A DNA stretch of 48,574 bases from assembly GCA_964648215.1 (NCBI GenBank), contig CAZYMF010000013.1:1-48574 (forward strand). The letters are read 5' to 3'. Under the pieces are notes generated by a model that saw only the letters and a list, made by a program, of their open reading frames with translations, searched no databases and was not told the origin of the DNA. This stretch comes from CAZYMF01 sp964648215 (GTDB lineage: Bacteria; Desulfobacterota; Binatia; HRBIN30; JACQVA1). Made by a program: the position numbers and the translations under genes. Positions 17,448-25,143 of this stretch are shown here, in pieces (the first letter of the stretch is position 1; each line of letters starts with the position of its first letter).

Positions 17448-18368
17448 TCAGCGGTGGATGTAGCCGGCCACGTCCGAGTCGCGATCACGCGCCCGCCGCG
17501 TTTGGCCCATTCGCTCGAGCAAGAGGGAGAACTGCCGGGGAGGAGCCGCGATGAACAGGTCGGCGTAGTGCCTGCCGCGGTTCTCCCACCTGCCGGTGTC
17601 GATACCGCGATCGTGGAGGAGGGAGATGACCTTGTGCTGCTCCTCCTCGTCGGCGAACCGCCGCTGCGGAAGCCGCAGACCCGGAACCGCTGCGAAGGTG
17701 AAGCCGTGCTCCTCGAAGACGGCCTCGATCGGCGCGGAGTCGAACATCCGCAGAATCGTGACGACCGCAAAGGGCCCGAACTCGGCCGGGTAGTCCTTGC
17801 CCAGATGCTGCAGAACGACCTCGAGGGTGCGCTCGGTGATGTATCCGATGGCGCCGGTGCTGATCAGCAGGTTGCAGCTGCGGAACCACGCCTTCTCGTC
17901 CTCGTTCGGAGCGATGTCCGGGCGCTCGAAGTTCTGCGCGATACCGCCGTCGAGCAGCCCCGCGTCGACGGCGAAGCGGATCGCCGGCTCGGAGCTGTCG
18001 AGACCCACCGCGCGCACGTCGCACGCCGGTGGCGCGATGTTGAGCCACATCCGCATGGCCTCGCACGCGGCGTGGTACTCCCGCGGTGCACGCGACGAGA
18101 AGAACGAAACGATCTCGTCGAACGAGCAGCCGTACTTCACGAACGCCGATCCGATGCCGTAGGAGCAGCCGACATCGAGCATCTGCACCGCCCAGGCGCC
18201 GCCGTTGCGCTCGCGCAGAAGCTCCGCTGCCGCCACGCAGTAGGGCCGGGCCTGTTCCCCGATCTCGTAACCGGTCTTCGCCATCGACGCGACGTAGGCG
18301 TGCGGCGTGGGCGCCGTGTAGGCGTCGTCGAAGGTGGCCTTGGCCTCATTCGCCTGCTCGTAGTTCAT
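17448..18368 (-). CDS. Putative class I SAM-dependent methyltransferase
   Basis: A 306-residue cytoplasmic protein. Motif I of class I methyltransferases is clear (MLDVGCSYGIGSAF, near 63-76), followed by an acidic position in VGLDSSEPA and a motif IV-like stretch SCNLLISTGAIGYI. The region after about 200 is not recognised. ATG 18368 follows a GAGGTGATGA ribosome binding site. It is the first gene of a minus-strand run, 62 bp before the ABC ATPase. The methyl acceptor is unknown; a metabolite moved or amidated by the neighbouring products is an inference. Confidence 0.65.
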   Translation of the reverse strand: MNYEQANEAKATFDDAYTAPTPHAYVASMAKTGYEIGEQARPYCVAAAELLRERNGGAWAVQMLDVGCSYGIGSAFVKYGCSFDEIVSFFSSRAPREYHAACEAMRMWLNIAPPACDVRAVGLDSSEPAIRFAVDAGLLDGGIAQNFERPDIAPNEDEKAWFRSCNLLISTGAIGYITERTLEVVLQHLGKDYPAEFGPFAVVTILRMFDSAPIEAVFEEHGFTFAAVPGLRLPQRRFADEEEQHKVISLLHDRGIDTGRWENRGRHYADLFIAAPPRQFSLLLERMGQTRRARDRDSDVAGYIHR

Positions 18369-18946
18369 TCATCACCTCGAAGAGCTGCATTATGAGGGGC
18401 GAATGGCGGCGGCGGTTGACGGTCCGATCGAGAGCCCGGCCAATCGCGCGGCGTCGCTGCGCTGCACCGCCACCTGCCCAGTGAGGTTAACTGGGCGGTG
18501 GCCCCGCGGATCTCGCCCCCACGAGGGCAAGCATTGCGGCCTTGCGCCGATCGATCGTAGTCGGTGGGGAGGGGTTGCTGCGGCGGCTGGAGGCGAACGG
18601 GGCCGCGATCCACCCGTGGATCGTGGCGACCTGCGGCGGGCCGACGGGGAAAATCGTCACCCGGCTGCCCCCCTGCGACTCTTTCTCGCGCCTCGTCACC
18701 GCCTCCTTGGCGCCTCAGGGATCATCTCGGCTTCAACTGCTCGCATCTGTTCAGACATGGCAAGAGATCCCCCGGTAGTCAAGCAAACGCGCGGCGCACG
18801 CCGCGCCGACGGCGAGTACGTGCGCTGGGGCAGCTATTTGCGTGAAGAAGGTCATGAGGCCAATGTCCCGATCGTGAGAAACTGCAACGGCCGACACGGG
18901 AGGTCGCGAACGCGACCGCCGGAAAGAAGAGGCCATGGAGGAGCTC
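18369..18946. other. Divergent gene-free region with a hairpin
   Basis: About 580 bp between the divergent methyltransferase and thiolase genes. It holds a hairpin with arms GCCACCTGCCCAGT (18469-18482) and ACTGGGCGGTGGC (18490-18502), with one bulged base and no T tail. Promoters for both directions should lie here. None of the short frames has a recognisable product. Confidence 0.5.
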
Positions 18947-20212
18947 ATGCGGGACGTCTATGTCGTCGCCGTCGGGATGATTCCCTTCGGCAAGTATCCG
19001 GAAAAGGGCATCAAGGACCTCACGGCGATGGTGCTGCGGAACCTGTTCGCCCACAGCCCGGTCCGGCAGGAGCAGATCGAGGCGGCCTGGATGAGCAACG
19101 CCGGCTGGGGGATGTCCGCCGGCCAGCACTGCATTCGCGGCCAGGTCGCCCTGGCGCCGCTGGGGATCGGCGAGATCCCGATCATGAACGTGGAGAACGC
19201 CTGCGCCGGCGGCTCGTCGGCCTTTCATGGCGCCTGCCTCGGCGTCATGGCCGGCGCCTATGACGTCGCGCTGGCCGTCGGCGCCGAAAAGACTTTCGTC
19301 CCTCCCAACGCCGATGCCGAGACGCGCAAGAAGGGCTTCAACAGCTTCCTCGCCGGCACCGACGTCGAGGTGACCACCAAGCTGATCGAGCGGATGCAAG
19401 CCGAGGCGGAGGAGAAACGCCGTGAGCTGGAGCGGACGGGAGCACTGAAGAAGGGCGAGGGCGGCGGCGCGCGCAGCCCATTCATGGACATCTACGCCAT
19501 GGCCAGCCGCGCCCACATGGCTCGCTACGGCACCACGCAAGCGCAGCTGGCGACGATCGCTGCCAAGAACCACTTTCACGGCTCGCTCAACCCGGACGCG
19601 CAGTATCGGATGACCATGACGGTGGAAGAGGTGGCCAACGACCGGCTGGTTTCCTATCCGCTCACCCGCGCGATGTGCGCGCCGATGGGAGACGGGGCCG
19701 CGGCGGCGATTCTGGTGTCGCCGGAATATCTCGAACGCCTGAAGGACGCGCGCCCGGTGAAGGTGCGCGCCTCGGTCCTCGCCTCGGGGAGCACGACAGC
19801 CGGCAATCGGGCGAAGGCCGCCGCGCAGAAGGCGTACGACATGGCCGGGATCGGCCCGGACGATATCGATACCGCGGAGGTGCACGACGCCACCGCCTTC
19901 GGTGAGCTGGCGCAGACCGAGAACCTCGGCTTCTGCGCCGAAGGCGAGGGCGGACCCTACGCCGAATCCGGCGCCACCAAGCTCGGCGGGGCGCGGCCGG
20001 TCAACCCGAGCGGCGGCCTGGAATGCCGCGGCCATCCCATCGGCGCGACCGGCCTGGCGCAGATCGCGGAAATCGTCTACCAACTGCGCGGTAACGCGGG
20101 ACAACGCCAGGTGGAAAACGCGCGTCTTGGCCTCACCGAGAATGGCGGCGGGTTCATCGGCACCGGCGAGGCCGCCATCGCCATTCACATCCTCGAGGGA
20201 CCGTCCCGCTAA
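18947..20212 (+). CDS. Thiolase family protein (acetyl-CoA acetyltransferase / SCP-x type)
   Basis: Probable acyl-CoA thiolysis or condensation enzyme of 421 residues. The nucleophile is C86 in VENACAGGSSAF. The C-terminal half has HDATAFGEL and the CoA-binding GHPIGATG. The set lacks the classical C-terminal Cys of degradative thiolases, as in SCP-x-type proteins. An ATG at 18935 is in frame, but GGAGGAG lies directly before ATG 18947 and MRDVYVVAVG is a normal family start, so I chose 18947. The acyl-CoA ligase follows after 14 bp. SCP-x-type thiolases often act in side-chain or ring degradation of steroids and alicyclic acids. Confidence 0.88.
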   Translation: MRDVYVVAVGMIPFGKYPEKGIKDLTAMVLRNLFAHSPVRQEQIEAAWMSNAGWGMSAGQHCIRGQVALAPLGIGEIPIMNVENACAGGSSAFHGACLGVMAGAYDVALAVGAEKTFVPPNADAETRKKGFNSFLAGTDVEVTTKLIERMQAEAEEKRRELERTGALKKGEGGGARSPFMDIYAMASRAHMARYGTTQAQLATIAAKNHFHGSLNPDAQYRMTMTVEEVANDRLVSYPLTRAMCAPMGDGAAAAILVSPEYLERLKDARPVKVRASVLASGSTTAGNRAKAAAQKAYDMAGIGPDDIDTAEVHDATAFGELAQTENLGFCAEGEGGPYAESGATKLGGARPVNPSGGLECRGHPIGATGLAQIAEIVYQLRGNAGQRQVENARLGLTENGGGFIGTGEAAIAIHILEGPSR

Positions 20213-20226
20213 CGGAGCCGATGCGT

Positions 20227-21792
20227 ATGGCTGATGCCCCGACCACACTTGCCGGCCTGCTCGAGTCACAGGCCGACGCGCTCGGCGACCGGCCCTTCCT
20301 CCATTTCGAAGACCGGATCGTCAGCTTCCGCGATCTCAATTGCCAGGTGAATCGGGCGGCAAACGGTCTCGCCGCGCTCGGCGTGAAGTCCGGTGTCGGC
20401 GTGTCCATCATGATGCCCAACTCGCCCGAGTGGCTGTTCGTCTACTTCGCCACGCAGAAGCTCGGTGCCTACGCCGTGCCGGTCAACATCGCCCTCAAGG
20501 GCGAAGGGCTGCGGCACGTCATCGATCACTCGGACACCTCCGTGCTGGTCTGCCACCCGGACTATGCCGAGGCGATCGACGCGATCCGCGGTTCTCTTCC
20601 GAAGGTCCAGGCCATCGTCGCGAACACCACCGAAGCTCCCGCCGACTGGCGGCGGCCGGCGAGCTGGCGGACGCTCGCCGAGGTCATGGACACCTCCGAC
20701 GAAAACCCGCGCGTCGACATCGACCCCGAGGCCATCTCCGGCCTGCTCTACACCTCGGGCACCACCGGCGCGCCCAAGGGCGTCGTCAGCCGCTACAAGG
20801 CGGCCAACATCGAGGGGATTCGCCTGCTCGGCGGCATGCTGCAGGCCGACGAGGTTCTCTATACCTGCTTGCCGTTGTTCCACGCCAACGCGTTGTTCCT
20901 GACCACGGTGCGGGCGCTGGCCATGGGCTTGCCGATGGTTCTCTCGCGCCGCTTTTCGGCGAGTCGCTTCTGGGACGAGACGCGGCGGTACGGGGTGACG
21001 ACGTTCAACGCGCTCGGCGCCATGATTCCCATCTTGATGAAGCAGCCGGAGCGGCCGAACGATGCCGACAACCCCGTGCGCATCGTTTTCAGCGCCGCCT
21101 GCCCAGCCTCGGTTTGGGCGGAGTTCGAGAAGCGTTTCGCGGTGCGCATCATCGAAGGCTACGCCGCGGTGGACGGCGCCGGCTTCGCCATCGTCAACTT
21201 CGGCAACGCTCCCAAGGGATCGATCGGGAAGCCGATGACCCCCGTGCGCATCGTCGACGACGACGGCAACGAGGTGCCGGTGGGCGAGCCGGGCGAGCTG
21301 CTGTTCCAAGTCGACGACGCCGCGCGGCGCAAGGTCGAGTACTACAAGAACGAGGAGGCCAGCAACGCCAAGATCCGCGACGGCTGGCTGCACACCGGGG
21401 ATCTGGTCCACGCCGACGGGGAGGGCAATCTGTACTTCGTCGATCGCAAGAGCGACTCGCTGCGGCGCCGCGGCGAGAACATCTCGTCGTGGGAGGTCGA
21501 GCGCGAGCTCAACAGCCACCCCGCCGTGCTCGAGTCGGCCGTCTTCGGCGTGCCGTCGGATCTCGGCGAGGACGAGGTGATGGCGGTGGTGGTGTTGCAG
21601 GACGGAGAGCAACTGACGCCACCGGAGCTGATCCGCTACGCCGAGGACCGCATGGCCCGGTTCATGGTGCCGCGCTACGTCGAGTTCCGCGACGCCCTGC
21701 CGAAGACCGAGACGCACCGAATCCAGAAGAGCAGCCTCAAGCGCGACGGCGTCGGCCCGCATACCTGGGACCGGGAAGCACCGCGGGGATAA
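20227..21792 (+). CDS. Acyl-CoA synthetase (AMP-forming, ANL superfamily)
   Basis: Activates a carboxylic acid to its CoA thioester. The protein has about 521 residues with the ANL signatures YTSGTTGAPKG (P-loop), the Thr/Asp motif GWLHTGDLV and the hinge region KSDSLRRRGENISS. A lysine near the C-terminus in HRIQKSS is the candidate adenylation Lys. ATG 20227 has a better-spaced GGAG than ATG 20221, so it is preferred. It follows the thiolase by 14 bp and precedes the nitroreductase by 10 bp, so this is an operon. The domain resembles crotonobetaine/carnitine-CoA ligase CaiC-like enzymes; the substrate is unknown. Confidence 0.9.
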   Translation: MADAPTTLAGLLESQADALGDRPFLHFEDRIVSFRDLNCQVNRAANGLAALGVKSGVGVSIMMPNSPEWLFVYFATQKLGAYAVPVNIALKGEGLRHVIDHSDTSVLVCHPDYAEAIDAIRGSLPKVQAIVANTTEAPADWRRPASWRTLAEVMDTSDENPRVDIDPEAISGLLYTSGTTGAPKGVVSRYKAANIEGIRLLGGMLQADEVLYTCLPLFHANALFLTTVRALAMGLPMVLSRRFSASRFWDETRRYGVTTFNALGAMIPILMKQPERPNDADNPVRIVFSAACPASVWAEFEKRFAVRIIEGYAAVDGAGFAIVNFGNAPKGSIGKPMTPVRIVDDDGNEVPVGEPGELLFQVDDAARRKVEYYKNEEASNAKIRDGWLHTGDLVHADGEGNLYFVDRKSDSLRRRGENISSWEVERELNSHPAVLESAVFGVPSDLGEDEVMAVVVLQDGEQLTPPELIRYAEDRMARFMVPRYVEFRDALPKTETHRIQKSSLKRDGVGPHTWDREAPRG

Positions 21793-21802
21793 GGAGCAGA
21801 GC

Positions 21803-22585
21803 ATGGAAGTGCAGGAAGCCATCGGCAGCCGCCGCACCTATCGATTCCTCCTGCCGCACAAGCCGGTGGAGCTGGAGAAGATCCAGAAGATGCTGGAAGC
21901 CGCGCGCCTGGCCTCGTTCTGGGGCAACGTCCAGGCCCTGCGCGCCGTCGTCGTGCATCGCGACACCGCGCGCGACGACGTGCGCAAGTCGTTGTTCGCG
22001 CCCATCGCCGGCTTCCAGATCGAGCAGGCGCCGGTGGTCATCGTCTGGTACCTCGACTATGCCGCGCTCGACGTGCAAGGCGATCGGCTGCGCGAGCTGG
22101 TCAATGCCCGGGTCATCGGCGTCGACAAGCAGGCGGCGCTGCAGGCGCTGGACAACGTCATCATCCCCTTCTTCGAAAGCGCCATGCCGCACATCAAGCA
22201 GTCGGGTCTGACCGACCTGGATTGCGGTCAGGGTATCGCCCAGGCGACGCTGGTGGCGATCGATCAGGGGCTGGGCACGGCCTGTCTCGGCACTCCCAAC
22301 GAGGAGCTCATCCGCAAGAACCTCGGCTTGCCGGAAAGCGCCAAGGTGCTCCTGTTGATGTGCGTCGGCTACCCGGCCGAGTCGCGCGAGGCGGGCGGGC
22401 AGCGCCCGCGGCTGCCCTTCGAGCAGCTGTTCTTCCTCAACGAGGTCGGCCAGCCGTTTCCACGCAGCGAGCAGGTCGTCGAGGAGCTGAAGCAGGCCAA
22501 GATGTTGCAGGCGCCGGCGCCGCTGCCGTGGCGGCAGGCGGAGCTCGACTATCTGCAGCGGGCGCTGAACCTGCCGGACTTCTGA
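21803..22585 (+). CDS. Nitroreductase-family flavoprotein
   Basis: FMN-dependent oxidoreductase fold of 260 residues. The N-terminus EAIGSRRTYRFLLP with ARLASFWGNVQ matches the nitroreductase dimer/FMN region, and LVAIDQGLGTACLGTP matches the conserved glycine-rich segment. The last 60 residues are an extension without a known domain. ATG 21803 follows AAGGAG. It sits in an acyl-CoA catabolic operon, where family members may act as enoate or ring-reducing or dehydrogenating enzymes rather than on nitro groups. The stop codon touches the assembly gap. Confidence 0.85.
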   Translation: MEVQEAIGSRRTYRFLLPHKPVELEKIQKMLEAARLASFWGNVQALRAVVVHRDTARDDVRKSLFAPIAGFQIEQAPVVIVWYLDYAALDVQGDRLRELVNARVIGVDKQAALQALDNVIIPFFESAMPHIKQSGLTDLDCGQGIAQATLVAIDQGLGTACLGTPNEELIRKNLGLPESAKVLLLMCVGYPAESREAGGQRPRLPFEQLFFLNEVGQPFPRSEQVVEELKQAKMLQAPAPLPWRQAELDYLQRALNLPDF

Positions 22586-22685
22586 NNNNNNNNNNNNNNN
22601 NNNNNNNNNNNNNNNNNNNNNNNNNNNNNNNNNNNNNNNNNNNNNNNNNNNNNNNNNNNNNNNNNNNNNNNNNNNNNNNNNNNNN
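22586..22685. other. Assembly gap (100 N)
   Basis: Exactly 100 N between the nitroreductase stop and the acyl-CoA dehydrogenase ribosome binding site. The round size suggests a scaffold gap of unknown true length. A gene could be missing here. Confidence 0.99.
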
Positions 22686-22699
22686 ATAGGGAGGCATTC

Positions 22700-23902
22700 A
22701 TGCCCTTGGTTGATCTCGATGTCGAGCTGACCGACGAGGAGCGCAAGGTTCGCGACATGGTGCACCGGTTCGCCCTGGACGTGATGCGGCCGGCGGGGAT
22801 GCAGCTCGACGCGCTGCCGGACCCGGCCGACGTCATCGCACCGCGGTCGATCCTGTGGGACGTGTTCAAGAAGTATCGCGCCCTCGGTCTCGATGCGTAC
22901 GCGGACCCGAATAGCGATCTGTCGCCGCTGCAGCGGGCGCGCCTGCGCTACATCATCGCCGAGGAGCTCGGCTGGGGCGACTCCGGCCTCGCCATCAGCT
23001 TCGGCGTCGCCAACTTTCCCCGCATGATGGCACAGCTCTCCGGCAAGCCGGAGCTGATCGAGCGCTTCGGCGACCCGGACGCCATCGGCTGCTGGGGCGG
23101 CACCGAGCCGCATCACGGCAGCGACTTCATCGTCCTCGGCGACAAGATCGGCACGCCGGAGTACGGCAGGCCCGACTGCATCGCGCGCAAGGACGGCGAC
23201 TCCTTCGTCATCAACGGACAGAAATCGGCCTGGGTGTCCAACGGCACGATCGCGACGGCGACCGCGCTGTTCTGCGCCGTCGACCTCGGCGACGGGCTGC
23301 AGGGAACCGGCGGCTTCGTCGTGCCCCTCGATCTGCCGGGCGTCTCGCGCGGCAAGCCGCTCGACAAGATCGGGCAGCGGGCGCTGAACCAGGGCGAGAT
23401 CTTCTTCGAGGACGTGCGCGTGCCCGCCGACTACATGGTCTTCAGCCCCGAGATGAACGCCTTTGCCGGCGACGCGGTGCTGTCGATGGCCAACAGCGGC
23501 ATGGGCGTGACCTTCGTCGGCGTGGCGCAGGCAGCGCTCGACCTCGCCCTCGACTATTCGAAGGAACGGGTGCAGGGCGGCGTGCCGATCGCCCAGCACC
23601 AGAGCGTGCGCGCGCGCCTGTTCGAGATGTTTCGCAAGGTCGAGGCGGCGCGCTCGCTGGCCCGGCGGGTGCTGGTCTACAACATCGTCAACACGCCGCC
23701 GCAGCTGCACTACGCCATCGCCTCGAAGGTGACGGCGACCAGCACGGCTTTCGAGGTGGCCAGCGGGGCGCTGCAGATCTTCGGCGGCAACGGGCTGAGC
23801 CGCGAGTACCCGATCGAGAAGCTCCTGCGCGACGCGCGCGCCTCGATGATCGAGGACGGGTGCAACGACGTCCTCGGCCTCGTGGCGGGCGAGCGACTGT
23901 GA
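22700..23902 (+). CDS. Acyl-CoA dehydrogenase
   Basis: FAD-dependent alpha,beta-dehydrogenation of an acyl-CoA, passing electrons to ETF. The 400-residue protein contains CWGGTEPHHGSD and INGQKSAWVSNG in the middle beta domain, and IAQHQSVRARLFEM and LQIFGGNGLSREYP in the C-terminal helical domain. The usual catalytic region reads ASMIEDGCNDVLGL, so E in IEDG is the candidate base in place of the common YEGT. A GGGAGG ribosome binding site precedes ATG 22700. Its place before the molybdenum enzyme genes fits a CoA-thioester degradation pathway. Confidence 0.92.
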   Translation: MPLVDLDVELTDEERKVRDMVHRFALDVMRPAGMQLDALPDPADVIAPRSILWDVFKKYRALGLDAYADPNSDLSPLQRARLRYIIAEELGWGDSGLAISFGVANFPRMMAQLSGKPELIERFGDPDAIGCWGGTEPHHGSDFIVLGDKIGTPEYGRPDCIARKDGDSFVINGQKSAWVSNGTIATATALFCAVDLGDGLQGTGGFVVPLDLPGVSRGKPLDKIGQRALNQGEIFFEDVRVPADYMVFSPEMNAFAGDAVLSMANSGMGVTFVGVAQAALDLALDYSKERVQGGVPIAQHQSVRARLFEMFRKVEAARSLARRVLVYNIVNTPPQLHYAIASKVTATSTAFEVASGALQIFGGNGLSREYPIEKLLRDARASMIEDGCNDVLGLVAGERL

Positions 23903-24053
23903 GGGCAATCCCAAGGAGAATGACAAATTCTCATTCCTGTCCACCGCCGATCCGTCATCGCATTTCCTGACCTACCTCATCGCGCCGCCTCCCGCGCGGC
24001 GTCATCGCTGAAGGCGCCGGCGCCCGGCGCAGGGCGAGGCCAAGGAGGAGCGG

Positions 24054-25091
24054 ATGCAACCCGCGAACGACGAATCACGGCACCAGATCGCCTGGGTCAT
24101 CGATCTCAACCGCTGCATCGGCTGCCAGACGTGCTCGGTAGCGTGTAAGGTCCTGTGGACCCAGGATACCGGGGCGGACCACATGTGGTGGTGCACGGTG
24201 AACACGCAGCCCGGCCGCGGCGTGCCGCGTGATTGGGAGTCGATGGGCGGCGGCTACGACCGCGACGGCAAGCTCGTCACCGGCCGCCTGCCGACCGAGG
24301 AGGAGATCGGCGCGGCGTGGCGCTTCAACTTCGATCAGGTGTACGCCTCCGGCACGGGGCAGCAGGAGTTCCTGCATCCCGAGGGCAAGCCGCCCACCTG
24401 GGGCATGAACTGGGACGAGGACCAGGGCGCGGGCGAGTATCCCAACGCCTACTTCTTCTACCTGCCGCGCCTGTGCAATCACTGCACGCATCCGTCGTGC
24501 GTCGAAGCCTGCCCGAACGGGGCGATGTACAAGCGCGAGGGGGACGGGCTGGTGCTGCGCGACGAGGACCGCTGCCAGGGCACGCGCCAGTGCGCGCGCG
24601 CCTGCCCGTACAAGAAGATATACTTCAACCCCGAGCGCGGCGTGAGCCAGCACTGCATCGGCTGCTTTCCGCGGCTGGAGAAGGGCGTTGCCCCCGCGTG
24701 CGTGCGCCAGTGCGCCGGCCGCGCCGCCTTCGTCGGTTTTCTCGACGAGGAGGGCAGTGCCGTGCACAAGCTCGTGCGCCGCTGGAAGCTGGCGCTGCCG
24801 CTGCATCCGGAGTGGAACACCGCCCCCAACGTGTTCTACATCCCGCCGCTGTCGCCGTTCAAAATCCGGCCCGACGGCTCCCTCGACACCTCCGCGCGCC
24901 GCATTCCGATGGCCTACCTCGAGTCGCTGTTCGGTCCCCACGTCGGGGCGGCCCTGCAGACCCTGGAGGCCGAGATCGCCAAGCGCCGCCAGGGTTGCCC
25001 TTCCGAGATCGTCAACACGCTGATCGCCTACGAGTGGAAGGAGATGCTGGGTCCGTTCACGCGCGATCCGGCGGAGATTCAGTGGGCGTGA
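24054..25091 (+). CDS. Iron-sulfur (beta) subunit of a NarH/EbdB-like molybdenum enzyme
   Basis: Electron-transfer subunit with four Fe-S clusters. The four Cys groups are C21/24/27/31, C141/144/149/153, C174/T177/C180/C184 and C201/204/216/220. In the third group the second ligand is Thr (CQGTRQCARACPYKKIYFN). The same place is Trp in NarH, where the cluster is [3Fe-4S], so a 3Fe cluster is likely here. Long inserts (31-140) match NarH, DdhB and EbdB. The 345-residue protein has no signal peptide. AAGGAGGAGC precedes ATG 24054. It precedes the molybdenum subunit by 52 bp. Confidence 0.92.
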   Translation: MQPANDESRHQIAWVIDLNRCIGCQTCSVACKVLWTQDTGADHMWWCTVNTQPGRGVPRDWESMGGGYDRDGKLVTGRLPTEEEIGAAWRFNFDQVYASGTGQQEFLHPEGKPPTWGMNWDEDQGAGEYPNAYFFYLPRLCNHCTHPSCVEACPNGAMYKREGDGLVLRDEDRCQGTRQCARACPYKKIYFNPERGVSQHCIGCFPRLEKGVAPACVRQCAGRAAFVGFLDEEGSAVHKLVRRWKLALPLHPEWNTAPNVFYIPPLSPFKIRPDGSLDTSARRIPMAYLESLFGPHVGAALQTLEAEIAKRRQGCPSEIVNTLIAYEWKEMLGPFTRDPAEIQWA

Positions 25092-25143
25092 CGGATTTGC
25101 CGACAGACAGCCGGCGTTAGGACGAGCCAGGAGGAGACCCGGG

